A stretch of 64,000 bases of DNA from SZUA-254 sp031379665 (GTDB lineage Bacteria > Bacteroidota > Ignavibacteria > UBA10030 > SZUA-254), in NCBI GenBank assembly GCA_031379665.1, contig JANNFI010000064.1, positions 1 through 64,000 on the forward strand, read 5' to 3'. Of this stretch, positions 18,203 to 26,494 are shown in pieces. The translations under genes and the position numbers were made by a program. Under the pieces are notes generated by a model that saw only the letters and a list, made by a program, of their open reading frames with translations, did no database searches and was not told the DNA's origin. How positions within the stretch are numbered: the first letter of the stretch is position 1; every line of letters starts with the position of its first letter.

Positions 18203-19237
18203 ATGAAACGACTACTCGGTGTTTTGATCGTTGTGACCCTGGTCCTCGTGACGTTGCACGAAGGCATCGCCGGCGCCGGAAACCGGACCGGAACCGGGGG
18301 GGCGTCACAGCTGCTCGTCCCCGTCGGTGCGAGAGACCTCGCGATGGGCGGTTCGACGATCGCCACCACGAAGGGGATCGAGTCGCTCTTCTGGAACCCC
18401 GCGGGGGTTGCCAAGACGGAGAACGGCGCGAACCTGATCTTCTCGCATATGTCCTATATCGCGGACATCGGCGTGGAGTACGGCGCGGTCTCCGGGCGGT
18501 TCGGCGACCTGGGCACGTTCGCCCTCAGCGTGAAATCGCTGTCGGTCGGTGAGATCGCGGTGACGACCACGGACAACCCGGACGGTACCGGCCAGAATTA
18601 CACTCCCCAGTTCTTCACCGCTGGCATCACCTATTCGCGGATGCTCAGTGACCGGATCGCCGTCGGGGTGACAACCAACATCATCTCGGAACAGCTATCG
18701 GATGTCAGCGCCTCTGGCTTCGCGTTCAACGTTGGGGTCATCTACGACAACCTGGCCGACTTCACGGGCCTCAGCCTCGGGGTGGTCGTCAAGAACATCG
18801 GCCCTCAGATGCAATATGACGGACCGGCCCTCTACCAGGTTGGCGATGTGGACGGCCAGAACAGGCCTCCGCAATACCTGAAAATCGAAACAGCACCGTT
18901 CGAGCTCCCGGCGTCGATCGAGATCGGGTTAGGTTACCGATCCACCGTAAGTGAGAACGCCGACCTGCTCTTCTCCGGCTCGTTCCAGAGCAACAATTTC
19001 TCTGACGACGAATATCGCCTCGGGATGGAAGCCACGCTGAACAAAATGTTCTTCATCCGCGGTGGCGGCTCCTTCGCCCCGAGCATTCCGGACGACTCGG
19101 AATACATCTACGGATTTTCCGTCGGTGGTGGCATTCAGTACGACCTCGGCGACGCCAACATCGCCGTGGATTACGCCTTCAGGGACGCTGAATTCTTCTC
19201 GGGAAACCACGTCATTGCGGTGCGCCTCGGGTTCTAG
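18203..19237 (+). CDS. PorV/PorQ-like outer-membrane protein (UPF0164)
   Basis: A 344-residue barrel protein. ATG 18203 has AAGGAG 7 nt upstream and begins a signal peptide (MKRLLGVLIVVTLVLVTL). The family signature follows: LLVPVGARDLAMGGS, then LFWNPAGVAK, then barrel strands to the terminal AVRLGF. Proteins of this group include PorV, the T9SS shuttle that carries sorting-domain cargo to the attachment complex, and many paralogues of unknown role. It lies 29 bases after a gene for a protein with a T9SS sorting domain, so a dedicated shuttle or anchor role is plausible but is inference. An in-frame extension upstream into the previous gene is not used. Confidence 0.88.
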   Translation: MKRLLGVLIVVTLVLVTLHEGIAGAGNRTGTGGASQLLVPVGARDLAMGGSTIATTKGIESLFWNPAGVAKTENGANLIFSHMSYIADIGVEYGAVSGRFGDLGTFALSVKSLSVGEIAVTTTDNPDGTGQNYTPQFFTAGITYSRMLSDRIAVGVTTNIISEQLSDVSASGFAFNVGVIYDNLADFTGLSLGVVVKNIGPQMQYDGPALYQVGDVDGQNRPPQYLKIETAPFELPASIEIGLGYRSTVSENADLLFSGSFQSNNFSDDEYRLGMEATLNKMFFIRGGGSFAPSIPDDSEYIYGFSVGGGIQYDLGDANIAVDYAFRDAEFFSGNHVIAVRLGF

Positions 19238-20123
19238 GCGCCGGAGAGCGCTTCAGGTCGTCACGGTAATCGCTGCCCTTTTTACGGGCGGCGATTATTG
19301 TTTTTGTGACCCCCCGGCGGATTCGGTGATGGTCCTGCGCGGTGTCAGGGGTGCCACGGCCTTCTGCGTATCATCCCCGGGAACCGTCTATGTCCTGGAG
19401 GCCGGCCATGACCGTCTGGTCCGGCTTTCGGCCTCGGGCGAGAAACCGGTTGAGACGGGCGGTTTCGGTTGGGGCGTTGACGGCTTCGACAGACCCAGCG
19501 ACATCGCCGCGTTGAATGACTTCGAAATATTCGTCTCCGACCTCGGCAACGACCGGATCGTCCGCCTGGACAGAACGCTCGGGCTGACCTCAGTCTTTGA
19601 AACACGGTCGGAAAATGTTACCTTCAGATTCCCCCTGAGTGTCGCCGTTACGGAATTTGGAAAACTTCTCATCGTGGACGGGGAATACGGGCGGATCATC
19701 GAACTGGGGAAGGACGACCGGGTGTCGACGATATTCGGCGGGACCGGCACCGGGCACGGATTTTTACGCAAGCCGGTGAAGGTCCGCAGTGACGGGAACG
19801 CCCGAGTCCTGGTCAGGGATGAAAGCGGAATTGTCGCCTTCGACACCTACGGGAAGCATCTCCGGACGCTCGGGAGCGGCCTCACCGGGGGTTTCATCGC
19901 ATTCGACGTGCTCGGGGATGGGCTCGTCCTGCTCGATACCGGCAGAGTGAGGGCACTGTCAGCGACGGGTGAATTCCGGTGGGAAGCAAAACTCCCCGGC
20001 GTAGCGGTCGGCGAACCAGGTGTCCCGGTCGACATCCGGTCAGATGGGACCTGGACCTACGTCCTTTATCCGGACAGGGTGGTAAGACTTCACGCACCCC
20101 CACCCGAAGAACGAAAGCGGTAA
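19215..20123 (+). CDS. NHL-type beta-propeller protein, probably exported
   Basis: About 302 residues with repeated propeller blades of the NHL/6-bladed type: GTVYVLEAGHDRLVRLSASG, then IFVSDLGNDRIVRLD, then LLIVDGEYGRIIEL. Such proteins bind ligands or proteins and are not usually enzymes. The start is unclear. TTG 19215, inside the end of the PorV-like gene, gives an Arg-rich n-region plus a hydrophobic stretch (VVTVIAALFTGG) resembling a signal peptide. The next good start, ATG 19329, would remove it. No convincing ribosome-binding site decides the matter. It is probably the fourth gene of the TonB/T9SS operon. Confidence 0.7.
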   Translation: MRCASGSRRRRALQVVTVIAALFTGGDYCFCDPPADSVMVLRGVRGATAFCVSSPGTVYVLEAGHDRLVRLSASGEKPVETGGFGWGVDGFDRPSDIAALNDFEIFVSDLGNDRIVRLDRTLGLTSVFETRSENVTFRFPLSVAVTEFGKLLIVDGEYGRIIELGKDDRVSTIFGGTGTGHGFLRKPVKVRSDGNARVLVRDESGIVAFDTYGKHLRTLGSGLTGGFIAFDVLGDGLVLLDTGRVRALSATGEFRWEAKLPGVAVGEPGVPVDIRSDGTWTYVLYPDRVVRLHAPPPEERKR

Positions 20124-20139
20124 TGGGGTAGGTGCCCGA

Positions 20140-20168
20140 TTGCACCCGTCCATGGCGGAATGTATGTT
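20140..20168 (+). promoter_or_regulatory. Probable sigma70 promoter for ssb
   Basis: TTGCAC (20140-20145), 17 nt, TATGTT (20163-20168), ending about 30 bases before the ssb start. A small GGTGC/GCACC hairpin overlaps the -35 region (20131-20147). Confidence 0.5.
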
Positions 20169-20198
20169 ACACATCACATCACTTACTACGGAGCAGCA

Positions 20199-20624
20199 AT
20201 GGCTGGAAAAAGTCTCAACAAGGTCATCCTCATCGGCAACCTCGGCAAGGACCCCGAGGTGAGTTATCTCGGTTCCGGCGTTCCGGTGGCGAAGTTTTCG
20301 ATTGCCACCAGCGAACGGTGGAAGGACGCCGAAGGCAACCCTCAGGAAAAGACCGAATGGCACAACATCGTCGCCTGGAGGAAGCTGGCTGAAATCTGCG
20401 GCCAGTACCTCAAGAAGGGTGGCAAGGTCTACATCGAAGGTAAACTGCAGACGAGGTCGTGGGACGACAAGAACACCGGTGTTAAAAAATACATGACCGA
20501 AATCGTGGTGGATGATATGATCATGCTCGATTCAAAGGGCCAGGGCGCCGAGAACTCCGCCGTCACTGCGGAGGCCGGGGGACCCGCGATCTCCGGACCC
20601 TCAGACACGGACCTCCCGTTCTAA
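20199..20624 (+). CDS. ssb: Single-stranded DNA-binding protein
   Basis: A 141-residue SSB with an N-terminal OB fold (LNKVILIGNLGKDPEV, then SERWKDAEGNPQEKTEWHNIV, then YLKKGGKVYIEGKL), a short Gly/Ala/Pro linker, and the acidic tip DTDLPF that docks replication and repair partners. ATG 20199 is preferred because GGAG sits 5 nt upstream. The in-frame start at 20160 adds an unconserved tail. It coats single-stranded DNA in replication, repair and recombination. Confidence 0.96.
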   Translation: MAGKSLNKVILIGNLGKDPEVSYLGSGVPVAKFSIATSERWKDAEGNPQEKTEWHNIVAWRKLAEICGQYLKKGGKVYIEGKLQTRSWDDKNTGVKKYMTEIVVDDMIMLDSKGQGAENSAVTAEAGGPAISGPSDTDLPF

Positions 20625-20697
20625 GGAGCCCCACGGGGAGGCAACCGTCCAAGCACGCCTCCCATGGACCGGCGTTGACGATCACACCCAAATATCC

Positions 20698-22386
20698 ATG
20701 ATTCCCCTGATCCGGGCCTGCTGCTTTCCGGTCATCCTTTCCGTCGTTTTCCTTGCGGGCGGGTGTACGACCGCCGAGCTTTCCTCCGGTTCCAGGAACG
20801 GGATGGTCGTGACCGGCGACAGCATCGCTTCGGCGGTCGGTCTCGCTGTACTCGAAGGGGGTGGGAACGCCGTCGATGCCGCCGTAGCGGTGGGGTTCGC
20901 GCTCGCGGTGACCTACCCCGAGGCGGGAAACCTCGGCGGAGGAGGGTTCATGGTCTTGCGTGAGCCGGATGGCACATCGCATTCGATCGACTTCCGCGAA
21001 ATGGCGCCCAGGCGTTCCACCCTCGGAATGTACGCCGGTAGGCCTGACGCCAGCGTGGACGGCTGCCTGGCCGCCGCCGTACCTGGCACTGTCGCGGGTC
21101 TCCTGAGTGCGCTCGAACGGTACGGCACACGGCAGAGGGGAGATATCCTTGACCCGGCGATCGAACTTGCCGAGAAGGGTATCCGGGTTGACGCAAACCT
21201 CGCCGCCGGGCTCGCAGAATACCGGGAATCGCTCGGGCGGTATCCTTCCACCAAAAAGATCTTCTTCCGCGACGACCGGCCGCTCACCGAGGGCGCGCTC
21301 CTTATTCAACCCGACCTCGCCGCTACCCTCCGCCGAATCGCTGATTCGGGACGGGCGGGGTTTTACTCGGGCCCCACGGCATCGATCATCGCCCGGTATA
21401 TGGCCGCGAACGGAGGGCTCATCGATGATTCCGACCTGGTCGCCTATCGCGCGGTTGTGCGACCGACCCTGAGAGGGGAGTACCGCGGGTATGTGATCGA
21501 CTTGATGGGGCCCCCAAGTTCCGGCGGAATATGTATCCTCACTTCGTTGTCGATTCTCGAACCGTATGACCTCCGGTCGCTCGGATTCGGCACGGCGCAA
21601 TCGGTCCATCTCACGGCCGAGGCGATGAAACGATCGTTCAGCCTGCGCGCCGCGTACCTCGGGGATCCCGATTTCGTGGACATCGATGTGGGGGAACTCC
21701 TGCGGGCTGTGAAAGACCCCAGCGGGTCGCGCGCGATAGATCCCGCCCGGGCCGTACCCGCGGATTCGATCAGCGGGTACCCGGGGATAGCGCGAGAAGG
21801 CTCGCAGACAACGCACTATTCGGTCATCGACCGCCGGGGGATGGCCGTCGCCGTCACGTACACGATCAACGACCTCTTCGGCAACAAAGAGGTTGTCGAT
21901 GGCGCAGGATTCTTCCTTAATGACGAGATGGACGATTTCGTGACGCTCCACGGTGAACCCAATATGTACGGACTCGTGGGCGGAACCGAGAACATGATCG
22001 CCCCGGGCAAACGCCCCCTCAGCTCGATGTCGCCGACGATCGTCTCGAAGGACGGGAAGCCGGTCCTCATCCTCGGGGCGAGGGGTGGTGCCAAGATCAT
22101 CAGCGCCGTGCTCAACGCAATCATCAACCTGATAGACCACGATCTCCCCGCACTCGAGGCCGTCAACGCGGGGCGTTTCCATCACCAATGGAAACCCGAT
22201 ACCCTGGTCTTCGAAGCGGGCACCTTCGGAGCAGAGCTCCAGGCCGAACTCGCGGGTCGCGGGCACAATCTTCGGGAAACACCTTCTGCGATGGGAGCGA
22301 TCGAGGCCATCTACGTCGATCCCCGGACCGGGTTATACTTCGGAATCCCGGACCGCCGGGACGGCGGGAGTGCCGCCGGGTACTGA
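20698..22386 (+). CDS. ggt: Gamma-glutamyltransferase (glutathione hydrolase), putative lipoprotein
   Basis: A 562-residue GGT precursor. These enzymes cleave gamma-glutamyl bonds such as that in glutathione and cut themselves before the catalytic threonine. Here that is Thr371 in QTTHYSVID, giving large and small subunits. Other conserved parts are GGNAVDAAVAVGFALAV, the GGGGFM-type glycine loop (NLGGGGFMV), and MGPPSSGG. The N-terminus is a lipoprotein-like signal ending LAGGC (Cys23). Most GGTs are periplasmic soluble proteins, so tethering by lipid would be a variation. No ribosome-binding site is evident before ATG 20698. The stop precedes the B12 promoter by a few bases. Confidence 0.92.
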   Translation: MIPLIRACCFPVILSVVFLAGGCTTAELSSGSRNGMVVTGDSIASAVGLAVLEGGGNAVDAAVAVGFALAVTYPEAGNLGGGGFMVLREPDGTSHSIDFREMAPRRSTLGMYAGRPDASVDGCLAAAVPGTVAGLLSALERYGTRQRGDILDPAIELAEKGIRVDANLAAGLAEYRESLGRYPSTKKIFFRDDRPLTEGALLIQPDLAATLRRIADSGRAGFYSGPTASIIARYMAANGGLIDDSDLVAYRAVVRPTLRGEYRGYVIDLMGPPSSGGICILTSLSILEPYDLRSLGFGTAQSVHLTAEAMKRSFSLRAAYLGDPDFVDIDVGELLRAVKDPSGSRAIDPARAVPADSISGYPGIAREGSQTTHYSVIDRRGMAVAVTYTINDLFGNKEVVDGAGFFLNDEMDDFVTLHGEPNMYGLVGGTENMIAPGKRPLSSMSPTIVSKDGKPVLILGARGGAKIISAVLNAIINLIDHDLPALEAVNAGRFHHQWKPDTLVFEAGTFGAELQAELAGRGHNLRETPSAMGAIEAIYVDPRTGLYFGIPDRRDGGSAAGY

Positions 22387-22393
22387 CCCGCAC

Positions 22394-22422
22394 TTGATTT
22401 TTCGGTGTTGCCGTCCTATATT
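22394..22422 (+). promoter_or_regulatory. Sigma70 promoter of the cobalamin uptake operon
   Basis: TTGATT (22394-22399), 17-nt spacer, TATATT (22417-22422), directly upstream of the cobalamin riboswitch. Predicted start of transcription is near 22429. Confidence 0.7.
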
Positions 22423-22451
22423 GTTCCATTCGTTCTTTATCATATTCAACA

Positions 22452-22645
22452 GCGGTATACCCGACGGTCATCCGTCGGGTTGGGAATCCCGTGAGGCGGC
22501 CTGAGGCCGTCAATTCGGGAGCTGCCCCGCAACTGTGATCCCTTCCGCGCCGCGGAAGTATCCTTCGCCACGTTCCACGTCACTCCGGGTCGACCCGGGG
22601 GAAGACCGGCGGAGGATGGGAAAGCCAGGAGACCGACCGCTCGTG
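22452..22645 (+). ncRNA. Cobalamin (B12) riboswitch
   Basis: The leader carries the conserved parts of an AdoCbl-class riboswitch in order. These are a P-stem CCGACGG/CCGTCGG (22461-22478), GGGAATCCCGTGAGG, the core GAGCTGCCCCGCAACTGTGATCC (about 22519-22541), further stems, and the B12 box AAGCCAGGAGACC (22622-22634). The family binds cobalamin and switches expression of uptake and synthesis genes. Here it is followed by a terminator (22707-22744) and then a TonB receptor, so excess B12 would stop transcription before the coding region. Confidence 0.95.
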
Positions 22646-22706
22646 TTCACTTACGATCCTTCGCGGGAAGGTTTCGCCGATCTGTTTCTTGCCTCTTCAT
22701 AGCATG

Positions 22707-22744
22707 ATCCCCGGCCGTTTCCGCGACGGTCCGGGGATTTTTCG
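22707..22744 (+). terminator. Riboswitch-controlled intrinsic terminator
   Basis: ATCCCCGG (22707-22714) pairs with CCGGGGAT (22731-22738), extended inward by CCGT/ACGG, and is followed by TTTTTCGTTT. It is the likely expression platform of the cobalamin riboswitch. The GGGG in its 3' arm is also the only Shine-Dalgarno-like stretch before ATG 22748, so folding could block both elongation and translation start. Confidence 0.85.
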
Positions 22745-22747
22745 TTT

Positions 22748-24739
22748 ATGCACCTGCTCCTTCGACATCTCACGATGATGGTCGTACCCTCGCTTCCGCT
22801 TCTGGCCGGACCGTCCCGCCACGCGACCGATGACCGGCAGGACTCCGTCAGGCTCTACCGGTATGACGAGGTCGTCGTTTCGGCTGAGCGCTACCCGCTG
22901 TCCGCGGGTAAAGCAGGAGCCGTGACCCACTCCGTGCGGCCATCCGGTTCGTCGCGATTCGGTGGTCCGGGGGAATCGCTCGCCGGGGTACGAAACCTCT
23001 CCATCCTCAGGTATGGCGGAGGGATGTCGCTCCAGACCCTTTCGATCAGGGGAATGGGCTCAGAGCATACGCTGGTGCTCTGGAACGGGCTGCCGGCGGG
23101 AAACCTCCAGACGGGAGTGTCCGACCTCAACCTCTTCAGCGCGGCAGACCTCGAAGAAATCGAGGTCGTGCCCGGCGGCGCCTCAGCCCTGCACGGGAGC
23201 GGAGCCGTGGGAGGTGTGGTGAATATGATCCCATCGATTCCGTACGAGACGACCCCGCGCCTCGAGTTGAGCGCCTGGGCGGGATCGTTCGAAGAAAACG
23301 GTTTTTCACTCCGCACGATGGTACAACCCCTCCCGGCCCTCGGACTCTCGATCAGGGCCGGCCGTTCGCGGTCCCGCGGAGACTTCCCGTTCCACGATCC
23401 CGTCACCGGCGCTGAGGCAATCCGGTCCAACAGCGATTTTCTCACCCAGTCGGTGAGCGCCGCCGCCGGACTGATTGACGGGGATTCGAACCGCTTCGCC
23501 CTCGTACTCAACGGCCTCTCCCTCGACCAGGGGACGCCCGGACCCTGGCTGGGTGGCACAGCGAGCTCGACGGCCCGAAGGAACGATCGGCGGTACCTTG
23601 CGGCGCTCTCGTTCGAACATACCCCTTCCGGTCCGGTCAACGCGACCGCGACCGCGATCTACGACGCTCAGTATGAACGGTTCCTCGACACCGAGGGGCC
23701 GTACCCCGCAGACAATCACTACCGGACGACATCGGTTGGCGCCTCCGCTCAGGTACGCCTCCAGCCGGCCCCGTCGTGGCTCTTCCTGGCCGGATCGGAC
23801 CTGAACCTCGCCTGGGCGGGGGGAAACGCCGTCGATAAGACGAGGAAACGGGGAATGGCGGCGCTCTCCGCGTCAGCTTCCTGGACATTTTCGATCGGGG
23901 ATGGAATAGCTACGATGATCACGCCCTCCGGCCGGGTGGAAGCAAGTTCGGCGTTCGACCCACACTTCAGCCCGAAGCTCGGCTTAAATGTCGAAGCGGA
24001 GGGGGGCGGGCACTCGGCGAGGATTCACTCCACCGTCGGTTCGGGAAGGCGGAACCCCACGATGAATGAGCTCTACTACTCGGGGGAGGGAGGCATCGGA
24101 AATCCGGATATCAGGGGAGAATCCTCGGTCAGCCTTGATGCCGGATTCGGGGGGAGGCTTGATTTCCTGGGGGGACTGGAGGGGGACGTCACCTGGTACT
24201 TGATCGACATGGATGACCGGATCCAATGGATCCCGACGGTGAACCCCAGGGTGTGGTCACCCCGGAACATCGGGACGAGCAGGTCGACGGGGTGGGAGTT
24301 TGGAGGGGAGTTTGTCGTCTTTCCCGGGACACTCCGGATCCTTGGAAATTATTCAACAATCAGCGCGAAGAGGGGGGTCGCAAACGATGATAGATCAATA
24401 CGTTACGATAAACAGCTGACCTATATCCCTCTGGATAAGGGGTCGCTCGACGTCGTTTTCGAGAGTGAGACCTCGGTCGCCTGGCTGCGGTCGTTCAAAC
24501 TCAGACTGGGGATCCTCTACCTGGGGGAGAGGTACATTCTGGACGATAACTCGGAATCCCTTCCTTCCCACCTCACATTCGACGGCTCCGCATCCTTCGA
24601 AATTCCGATCTCCGGGGGTGGGCTCCTGATGCATTATTCGGCCGTGAATATGACAGGCGTTAATTACGAAGTGATGCCCGGATATCCGATGCCGTTGTTT
24701 AACCATAACCTGACAATTACATATAAAATAATCATTTAA
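22748..24739 (+). CDS. btuB: TonB-dependent vitamin B12 receptor (BtuB-like)
   Basis: A 663-residue TonB-dependent receptor for import of cobalamin across the outer membrane. The assignment rests on the cobalamin riboswitch directly upstream. The N-terminal segment YRYDEVVVSAERYP is the TonB-box/plug entrance. The plug contains LQTLSIRGMGSEHTLVLWNG and EIEVVPGGASALHGSGAVGG. The rest is barrel. ATG 22748 follows the terminator almost at once. ATG 22775 or 22778 are alternatives, and the short signal peptide (MMVVPSLPLLAG) is compatible with them. A BtuG-like lipoprotein is encoded 10 bases downstream. Confidence 0.88.
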   Translation: MHLLLRHLTMMVVPSLPLLAGPSRHATDDRQDSVRLYRYDEVVVSAERYPLSAGKAGAVTHSVRPSGSSRFGGPGESLAGVRNLSILRYGGGMSLQTLSIRGMGSEHTLVLWNGLPAGNLQTGVSDLNLFSAADLEEIEVVPGGASALHGSGAVGGVVNMIPSIPYETTPRLELSAWAGSFEENGFSLRTMVQPLPALGLSIRAGRSRSRGDFPFHDPVTGAEAIRSNSDFLTQSVSAAAGLIDGDSNRFALVLNGLSLDQGTPGPWLGGTASSTARRNDRRYLAALSFEHTPSGPVNATATAIYDAQYERFLDTEGPYPADNHYRTTSVGASAQVRLQPAPSWLFLAGSDLNLAWAGGNAVDKTRKRGMAALSASASWTFSIGDGIATMITPSGRVEASSAFDPHFSPKLGLNVEAEGGGHSARIHSTVGSGRRNPTMNELYYSGEGGIGNPDIRGESSVSLDAGFGGRLDFLGGLEGDVTWYLIDMDDRIQWIPTVNPRVWSPRNIGTSRSTGWEFGGEFVVFPGTLRILGNYSTISAKRGVANDDRSIRYDKQLTYIPLDKGSLDVVFESETSVAWLRSFKLRLGILYLGERYILDDNSESLPSHLTFDGSASFEIPISGGGLLMHYSAVNMTGVNYEVMPGYPMPLFNHNLTITYKIII

Positions 24740-24749
24740 GAGGCTCCAG

Positions 24750-25772
24750 ATGAAACTGATCAACGTTGTTGTGTTCGTCGCCGTGTTTACTGTAATGGTT
24801 GGATGCAGGGAGGCCGGCGTGAATGGACCTGGAACCCGCAACCCCGGGTCTGGCACCTACGTGGTGAACGAAGGCGGTTTCGCCGGGGGAGGAAACCTCA
24901 GCTTTTTCGACCCGGCGGCGGGAACCATCGTCAACGACGTGGTAGTAAACGCCGATAACTGGCTCTTTCCCAACGACATTTACTTTTTCGATGGCAAAAT
25001 GTACGTCGCGGTGAACGGAATGGATAGGATCGATGTGCTCGATCCGGCGAACGATTCAGTCCTTGGTTCAATCACGTTTCCGGTGGGAAGGGGGCCGGGA
25101 TTCCTGGTGGAGAGCGGGAGCGTCCTGTACAGCGCCAATTATGACGGCACCGTATCCGTCATCGACCCGACGGCCGATTCGATCCTTGGGAGTTCCGCCC
25201 GGGTCGTCGGTTTCCCGGGGGACATCATCGTCGCCCAGGGGAAAATCTTCGTTTCCGATCTCGGCGCCTGGCCTGACACGGGGAAAAGCATCAAGGTGCT
25301 GGACGGCACCACGCTGGCGCTCATCGATTCGGTCGTGACGGGCGGGGCTCCGGCGCGAATGGTGACCTCGTCCGGGAAGCTCTATGTCGGCACGTCGGTT
25401 TCGGGAAAGGTGTGGAGGGTGGACCCCGGGACGCTGGCTGTCGAAGATTCGTGCGATGTTGGGGCGGCCCCCGGCGACCTGGCCGCCGACGGGATTTACC
25501 TGTATGTGCTCACGGCGGACGGCGTAGAGCGGATTCCCTTGAACGGTTTTGAACGGGATGCGACCCCACTGATCACGAGGACCGGCGGAATCTTCAATTA
25601 CGCGATGGACCGCGACGACGCCACGGGTGAACTATATGTATCCACGATCGTGACGGCGGGCGGGTCAGGGGAAATCGCAGTGTTTACCTCTTCCGGGATC
25701 GCCGTCCAGGCAGCGACGCAATCCGGGATTTTCCCGGGTGCCTTCGGATTTTACCGGGCGGACCTGCGCTGA
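24750..25772 (+). CDS. Beta-propeller surface lipoprotein, BtuG-like (DUF5074/YncE type)
   Basis: A 340-residue lipoprotein with lipobox MVGC (Cys19) and AAGAGG 6 nt before ATG 24750. After a Gly/Pro-rich linker, YncE/DUF5074-type blades follow (SGTYVVNEGGFAGGGNLSFF, KMYVAVNGMDRIDVLDPAND, LYSANYDGTVSVIDPTADS), consistent with a seven-bladed propeller. In Bacteroides, BtuG proteins of this build sit on BtuB and capture B12 with extreme affinity. The position directly after a riboswitch-controlled BtuB makes the same role likely here. Homology to BtuG itself was not computed. Last gene of the B12 operon, since the next gene has its own promoter. Confidence 0.8.
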   Translation: MKLINVVVFVAVFTVMVGCREAGVNGPGTRNPGSGTYVVNEGGFAGGGNLSFFDPAAGTIVNDVVVNADNWLFPNDIYFFDGKMYVAVNGMDRIDVLDPANDSVLGSITFPVGRGPGFLVESGSVLYSANYDGTVSVIDPTADSILGSSARVVGFPGDIIVAQGKIFVSDLGAWPDTGKSIKVLDGTTLALIDSVVTGGAPARMVTSSGKLYVGTSVSGKVWRVDPGTLAVEDSCDVGAAPGDLAADGIYLYVLTADGVERIPLNGFERDATPLITRTGGIFNYAMDRDDATGELYVSTIVTAGGSGEIAVFTSSGIAVQAATQSGIFPGAFGFYRADLR

Positions 25773-25814
25773 CGATTCCGGCGCGGGATCTGTCGCTCCC
25801 CCGGACCGGGAGAG

Positions 25815-25843
25815 TTGCGCAGAATCGAATTAATGAGTATAAT
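25815..25843 (+). promoter_or_regulatory. Sigma70 promoter for the DUF6580 gene
   Basis: TTGCGC (25815-25820), 17 nt, perfect TATAAT (25838-25843), about 78 bases before ATG 25921. It separates this gene from the B12 operon upstream. Confidence 0.7.
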
Positions 25844-25920
25844 CAACTGTGAAACCGCATTTTGACGGTCGGCGGTTTTCCCGAAACATCGAAATAGCCC
25901 ATAGAACGGAGAAGCATTCA

Positions 25921-26442
25921 ATGATCCGCACCCTCTTCCTGATCGCCCTGGCCGCGCTCGCTGTCGTATCGCGGCTCATCCCGCATCCTATGAACTTCGC
26001 CCCGGTGGCTGCCCTCGCGCTGTTCGGCGGCGCGTACTTTGACCGGCGCTTCGCATTCATCCTCCCGTTCGCGGTGCTCCTGGTGAGCGACGCGTTCCTC
26101 GGTTTCTACGACGGGGTCGCCTGGGTCTACGCGAGCTTTTTCCTCGTCGGCCTCATCGGATGGCGTCTCCGCGGTCCGAAAACCGTCGGCGCTACGGCGG
26201 TTGCGACCCTCTCCGGTTCGGTCCTGTTCTTCATCGTGACGAATTTCGGAGTCTGGCTCGCCGGGACGTTGTATACACTTGATTTTCAGGGCCTGATCAC
26301 CTGCTACATAGCGGCGATACCGTTTTTCCGCAACACCCTGGCCGGTGACGCATTCTACGTGGCGGTACTCTTCGGCCTCACCGAACTCGCCGCCAGGAGG
26401 GTCCCGGCGCTCCGGGTACCCGTCACGACGATCGGAAACTGA
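25921..26442 (+). CDS. DUF6580-like integral membrane protein, possible ECF-type S component
   Basis: A 173-residue protein with about five hydrophobic helices (TLFLIALAALAVVSRL, APVAALALFGGAYF, FILPFAVLLVSDAFLGFY, GSVLFFIVTNFGVWLAG). The motif HPMNFAPVAALALFGGAYF followed by LLVSD is characteristic of DUF6580. That family is grouped with S components of energy-coupling-factor transporters, which bind vitamins in the membrane. ATG 25921 has GGAG about 9 nt upstream. It follows the BtuB/BtuG operon but has its own promoter, so a B12 or precursor role is suggestive only. No ECF ATPase or T component is in the window. Confidence 0.7.
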   Translation: MIRTLFLIALAALAVVSRLIPHPMNFAPVAALALFGGAYFDRRFAFILPFAVLLVSDAFLGFYDGVAWVYASFFLVGLIGWRLRGPKTVGATAVATLSGSVLFFIVTNFGVWLAGTLYTLDFQGLITCYIAAIPFFRNTLAGDAFYVAVLFGLTELAARRVPALRVPVTTIGN

Positions 26443-26451
26443 TCGACCCCC

Positions 26452-26474
26452 GAAGGCCGGCATGTCCGGCCTTC
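26452..26474 (+). terminator. Perfect 9-bp hairpin between the DUF6580 gene and carA
   Basis: GAAGGCCGG and CCGGCCTTC flank CATGT, immediately after the DUF6580 stop. There is no T-run downstream (GTCGCACGC), so it may stabilise an mRNA end or act only weakly as a terminator. Confidence 0.4.
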
Positions 26475-26494
26475 GTCGCACGCAGAGCTCACCG

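Noticed and set aside
20563..22266. A 567-codon minus-strand frame opposite the gamma-glutamyltransferase
   Set aside because: The plus-strand gene has a clear family match and catalytic Thr. The antisense product is Arg/Asp/His-rich without recognisable domains.
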